Positions 59,601 to 64,000 of a stretch of DNA of 64,000 bases are shown here, in pieces. The DNA is from Halisarca cf. caerulea. Lineage: Eukaryota; Porifera; Demospongiae; Chondrillida; Halisarcidae. The notes under the pieces are model-generated. The model was not told the DNA's origin. It made no database searches and was given only the letters and a program-made list of their open reading frames with translations. The position numbers were made by a program, and so were the translations under genes. Position 1 is the stretch's first letter; each line of letters opens with the position of its first letter. The stretch spans positions 2,177,901 through 2,241,900 of the forward strand of contig CAUJGJ010000487.1 in NCBI GenBank assembly GCA_963170055.1. The letters run 5' to 3'.

Positions 59601-62600
59601 ACATCCAACAATAACACTAGTGAATGGAAATGAAAGTCACATGCTTCACAAGTTCTTTAGTTCTGTTGGTTTCAAAGTGAACATGATGTATACATAGTTT
59701 TCTTCTCAGTTTCAGCAACACCTGCCTGTCTGTGGCTCTCACATTCAGCAACAATCCTATTCAACATTTACATTATAGAGTATAGCAGCACTCCAATATG
59801 TAGGGATGACGCGAAAACAAATTGGTGGAATAGGGATTTGGGCTTACATACACAAATATGTACACTTTTATGGTTAGCAATATGAACCCATCACCATAAT
59901 AATACTATACCAAAATCTATGCTACCTGCATAGGTGATCTATACATGAGAAGAGGATAAGTACTCAATTTTTCAATCAGATTCTTCTATTATGTGTAAAG
60001 CTTTGCACACATCAAGTTGCAGTACCTTAGGCATAAACCTTCAATTATATGAATTAAAAGTCGATGCAGAAATGCACAAGTATCATCAATCATAGGCATC
60101 ATTGCACTATATATTCTGTAGATTTTCATAATTCTTCATCATGCATGTTTACACCATAATATGTCAATCTCAAGCAAGTATACATCCTCTTTCATGCACT
60201 CATGTCCAGAGTTCACACTCAGTTGCATGTGAAGGAGAAATCAACGGAACTTACACAAGAAGCTTCTGATAGACTGAAGCAAGATGAGGAGAACGGTGAA
60301 GAGAAGGTGGAGAGAGTGTATGCACGGCTGATGAGCACTGACTCAGAGTTCACTTCTCGTCCAAACCCACAACAGATCACCCAGACAGCACAATACCAGG
60401 TATGTAAGAATGAACAAGTATTCACCTACTAGTAGGAGTAAATTGTATATTTTATATTCTATTGTAATTATATGACATGAATATTGCATCATCATGGTGG
60501 TTATACAGTATATGATAATATTATAGTAGTATATATCATCCATGTTTACAAACATTAGCAGATTATATAATATTATAAAGAACCAATACTTACAGCGATT
60601 ACCACAGTGACAGTACAAATATAAATTTAATATAACACAGTGCATTGGGAATTTTCAGTATATACTCTGTGAATGCATGTGATTTATTGCTTGAATGCAA
60701 GTTCTTGTGATAGAATTCATTCATACATGAGGTGCATGCTGAATGCAGCGTACGATTCATACAACTGAGTGAAGGCAGGTAATACAGTTAGATTTCACTG
60801 GCATCCTACGTATACTGTAACTATACAGGTTCCGTCGAACAATGAATATGACATCCCAGTTCATGCACAGTATTGGCAGCCCTCTCTGATTGACAGTGAA
60901 ATATACAGCTACATGGAGAGAAATCAGTTTAACATTTTCCATCACTCTGATGTTCAGATCCTCAATGCTATAGGAGAAGGAGAATTTGGGTTGGTATGCA
61001 AAGGTGAATGTAAGTTGAGGGGACAAGTTGTGCATGTGGCTGTGAAAAGGGCTAAGGAAGACAATATTGATACAAGTACAACAAAGTTGCTACAGGAGGC
61101 GGCCATCTTGGGACAATTTCATCACAAAAATGTCATCAAGCTCATTGGAATAGCAAAGCTAGATGAGACAGAGAATGTATGTATATATTTACTCATTGGT
61201 TTACATTATTCAAGATTAAGTCACCATTGCTGTACATGCCAGAGTCAATCTCCTGCACCATTGAATTTTATCTCACTGAATGACATGTTACATTGAATTT
61301 ATATAATATGTCCAAACCTACTGCAGTCTTCCATTTCACTAGGTGATGATACTTACGGAGTACCTGTGCAATGGAGACTTGAAGAACCACTTGATTGGAA
61401 TTAAAGAAAGGTGTGTGTGTATGCAATGTATACTGTCAAGCTGTGTATACCCAAATGGCTACATGTGCAGGTCATGCTGTACAGGTTGCTGTATACCATA
61501 CCATGAATGCAAAAGAAATCTTTATACTGTACATACTGCATGTACGTATATACAGTATGTGTGAACATTTCTTTTGCATACATGAGACATGCATGCATTT
61601 ACAGTCAAACTCTGTTAGTGTACAAATACACCTGGGTTAGTATATACAATTACTCCTGGATAGTAGGTTTTCATTGCTCTGTCCCTGCCTCGTATAAAAC
61701 TATTGAAAGTACCTTGGATAGTAAGTACTGTACCTCTGATATAGTATAGTGAGTACCCATTATCCCTTCCCTTGCAATTGAGGGTACTTACTATCCAAGT
61801 TTTTCTGTACATGTTGGCAATTATGTACATACATATTCTATATATATACTGTACATACTGTATGTACGCAGAATTCAGGATAATGGACTTGCTACGGATA
61901 GAATGCCTTCAAAATTAATCGAATTCTGTAGACAAATAGCTAGCGGTATGGAGTACCTGTCAGGTAAGGGATTTGTGCACAGAGATCTTGCTGCCAGGAA
62001 CATCCTTCTGGATGGAGTATACACATGCAGGGTAAGAGGAGTGTGACTATGGACGAGCCTTGGGACTACATGTGTAATAGAATATTGTAAATTTGCAACT
62101 TGAAGACATTCAGCTTACGTGTGTGTAGGTGTGTGTACACATGTATGTGTATTAATCTATACATGCATGTGTATGAGGTCATACATACATGCATGTATGG
62201 GGGTGAACTGACATTATACTCCTGTCATGCTACACTATTTAAAATTGCAGTTAAACTATATAGAGTTTTCATACTAAAAATTTTACATACTGTGTGCATG
62301 TATAGTATATTACGTATGTGTCACATTCTATGTGTATGTATATTAGTTGTTCATACACTCTTATATACTCAATCCTGTGTGAATCACAGCTAATAGGCTA
62401 TAATGAATGCGGTAAATATCAAAATAGTTCATAATAATAGTATTATGATGACATTATGATGAAGCATGATGAGACATGATAATAATAGGCGTAGGAACCA
62501 GGGGGTTCAGAGGGGTCCTAGTGCTCCCTCATTTTTAGAAAGTAGGGGCCGAATATCATACATGTGTCTAACATATTGCTGTACATATGCTCCATGTAGA

Positions 62601-63320
62601 ATTAATCTTCTGGCCCCCTCACTTATGTGAATGTTCCTACACCCCTGATAGTGGTTCAAGACCCCCTCACTGTATACAGGAACACTGCTCATAATATGTC
62701 TCTATTGTCTCATGACTATACATAAACTAATGTAGATAGCAGATTTTGGCATGTCAAGGGGAATTGGCGAAACGGACTATTACAAATCTCATGGAGGAAA
62801 AATTCCTGTGAAGTGGACAGCACCAGAAGCTCTCCACTATCGCAGGTTCAGCTCAGCCAGTGATGTGTGGAGCTATGCTATGGTCATGTTTGAAATATGG
62901 TCACTGGGATGTAAACCATTTGAAGGGAAGACAATTAGAGAGGTAAGGAAATTGCATGACCCATACAGGAAACTTTCATGCAATTGGGTGGGGTACATGG
63001 GCTCCTTACATTCTGTATCTTTGTATTAATTTGCATTACTGTATTTAATTTGAATATGTATACATCCATGTACAATTCACACACACATGTACATGGGCAG
63101 GTGCATGCATGTGTGTTTGTGTGTAGGTGTATTGGAATATGCCCATTCAAACCATTACTTCTTTTCTATGTAGGTTGTTCAGCTTGTGACTACAGGCTAC
63201 TGTCAACCCCCACCACCTGGGTGTCCACGAGCAATGTACCAGCTTATGGTAGACTGTTGGTAAGCCATCATAATCATGCATGTTTACAGTGCATATGTGT
63301 GTGTCTACACATACATGTGT

Positions 63321-63410
<90 letters not shown>

Positions 63411-63507
63411 ATGTGTTTGTGTGTGTGTGTGTGTGTGTGTCTGTGTGTGTATGTGCGTGTGTGCATGCGTGCATGCATGCGTGTGTGCGTGCGTGTGTGC
63501 ATACGTG

Positions 63508-63598
<91 letters not shown>

Positions 63599-64000
63599 TT
63601 TATGTGTCCCTTTAAATTTGCTCTTCACACCTTTCATAGACAGGTATGTATCTACGGGTTAATGTATTTCGATTACTGTAACACTTTCAAAAAAGATATA
63701 CATTTCAGCTTATTGTTATAATTATACTGTATATAATTATAAACTGGAAGGGCTGTATAGTCAGTTTTATTGATCATAGTATGTTTTCCGCCATTTCCAC
63801 CATTTCACATGTACATGCAGGCATCCGGATGCTGAAAGCAGACCATTATTCACTGAAATAACTCAATTCCTGAATAAAAGGGAGGACATACTGCTGAAGT
63901 GGAGTGTAGTGGACTGCCAAGATCCGACTTTCCATCAGCACCTTGGTGGAGATTTGGCAAAGGGACGGAAGTTATATCTGGATCTCCAAATGGCTTATAA
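56691..64000 (+). CDS. Receptor tyrosine kinase with unrecognised ectodomain (3' end beyond window)
   Basis: Exons with consistent phases: 56691-56742, 57861-58346, 58749-58995, 60210-60399, 60829-61176, 61343-61410, 61872-62031, 62736-62942, 63174-63259, 63821->64000; 674 codons so far. Signal peptide [17 protein letters not shown]; ectodomain (about 18-236) with several N-glycosylation sequons and Cys pairs but no domain I know; transmembrane segment about 237-259 preceded by SCRVK; charged juxtamembrane; kinase from about 373: GEGEFG loop (374-379), VAVK Lys398, HRDLAARN with Asp502, DFG Asp520, activation-loop [34 protein letters not shown] marks a tyrosine kinase. Extra exons between 58995 and 60210 are possible. 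Two broken relatives (21.5 and 53.2 kb) match its 5' half. Confidence 0.9.
58500..58720 (+). pseudogene. Decayed and duplicated mini-exon inside the RTK
   Basis: psi-B has a 51-nt phase 1-1 exon candidate (54017-54067, peptide core PYAIGGFFNDGDEG). In the intact RTK the same text occurs twice (about 58560-58610 and 58667-58715), but the first lacks the cag acceptor region and the second lacks an AG acceptor. Because the exon is phase-neutral, skipping it leaves the reading frame intact. Confidence 0.5.
61602..61812. mobile_element. Intronic MITE
   Basis: It begins 'acagtcaaactctgttag', ends 'ttactatccaagtttttctgta' and contains 'agtaccttggatagtaagtactgtacctctga', resembling the elements at 44031 and 52540. 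It lies in the intron between RTK exons 61410 and 61872. Confidence 0.5.
63326..63597. repeat. Two (GT)n microsatellites in an RTK intron
   Basis: GT runs at about 63326-63410 and 63508-63597, joined by a degenerate GT/GC/AT stretch, inside the intron 63260-63820. Open frames across them are artefacts. Confidence 0.95.

Overview
This is eukaryotic, metazoan genomic DNA. It is AT-rich, with GT/AG-spliced genes, short to medium introns, long CA/TG microsatellites and many transposon families. A collagen-like gene, a receptor tyrosine kinase (RTK), a Death-domain protein, a ZNFX1 helicase and NACA occur together. With a kinase gene of unfamiliar ectodomain and this intron density, that suggests an early-branching marine invertebrate, most plausibly a demosponge (inference; no search could be run).

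Layout. 0.17-1.35 kb: minus-strand collagen-like gene with an apparent frameshift. 1.4-6.4 kb: gene-poor, with a foldback element and a TIR repeat. 6.47-6.69 kb: last exon of an unidentified small membrane protein. 8.05-11.4 kb (minus): complete NACA gene in five coding exons, head-to-head with ZNFX1. 12.14-18.74 kb: ZNFX1-like helicase/zinc-finger protein, 2200 aa, coding region in one exon. 18.7-25.4 kb: spacer with a nest of Tc1-like MITEs, then a broken 5' piece of an RTK gene (psi-A, invaded by a Penelope-like element) joined to a broken 3' piece of ZNFX1 (psi-B). 25.4-29.35 kb: LINE-type retroelement remnants. 29.6-44.5 kb: one 13-exon gene whose exon phases all agree, predicting a 1275-aa protein with an N-terminal Death domain, a class-3 lipase-like alpha/beta hydrolase domain and a C-terminal dynamin/IRG-like GTPase domain. 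47.3-51.75 kb: intact-looking Ty3/Gypsy element (minus) with identical 210-bp LTRs, a 5-bp target duplication and one in-frame TGA. 51.8-55.2 kb: a second RTK pseudogene piece (psi-B) joined to a second ZNFX1 3' piece (psi-C). 56.7-64.0 kb: apparently intact RTK, open at the right edge.

How it fits together. The repeated order 'ZNFX1 3' end, spacer, RTK' occurs three times. Unit 1 has the intact ZNFX1 and a broken RTK; unit 2 has both broken and holds the Death/lipase/GTPase gene between them; unit 3 has a broken ZNFX1 and the intact RTK. The two RTK/ZNFX1 junctions lie at different points, so at least two unequal exchanges are implied. Family knowledge places ZNFX1 and Death-domain proteins in innate immunity, so the window may be a rapidly rearranging immune locus. 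The strongest candidate for something undescribed is the Death-lipase-GTPase protein.
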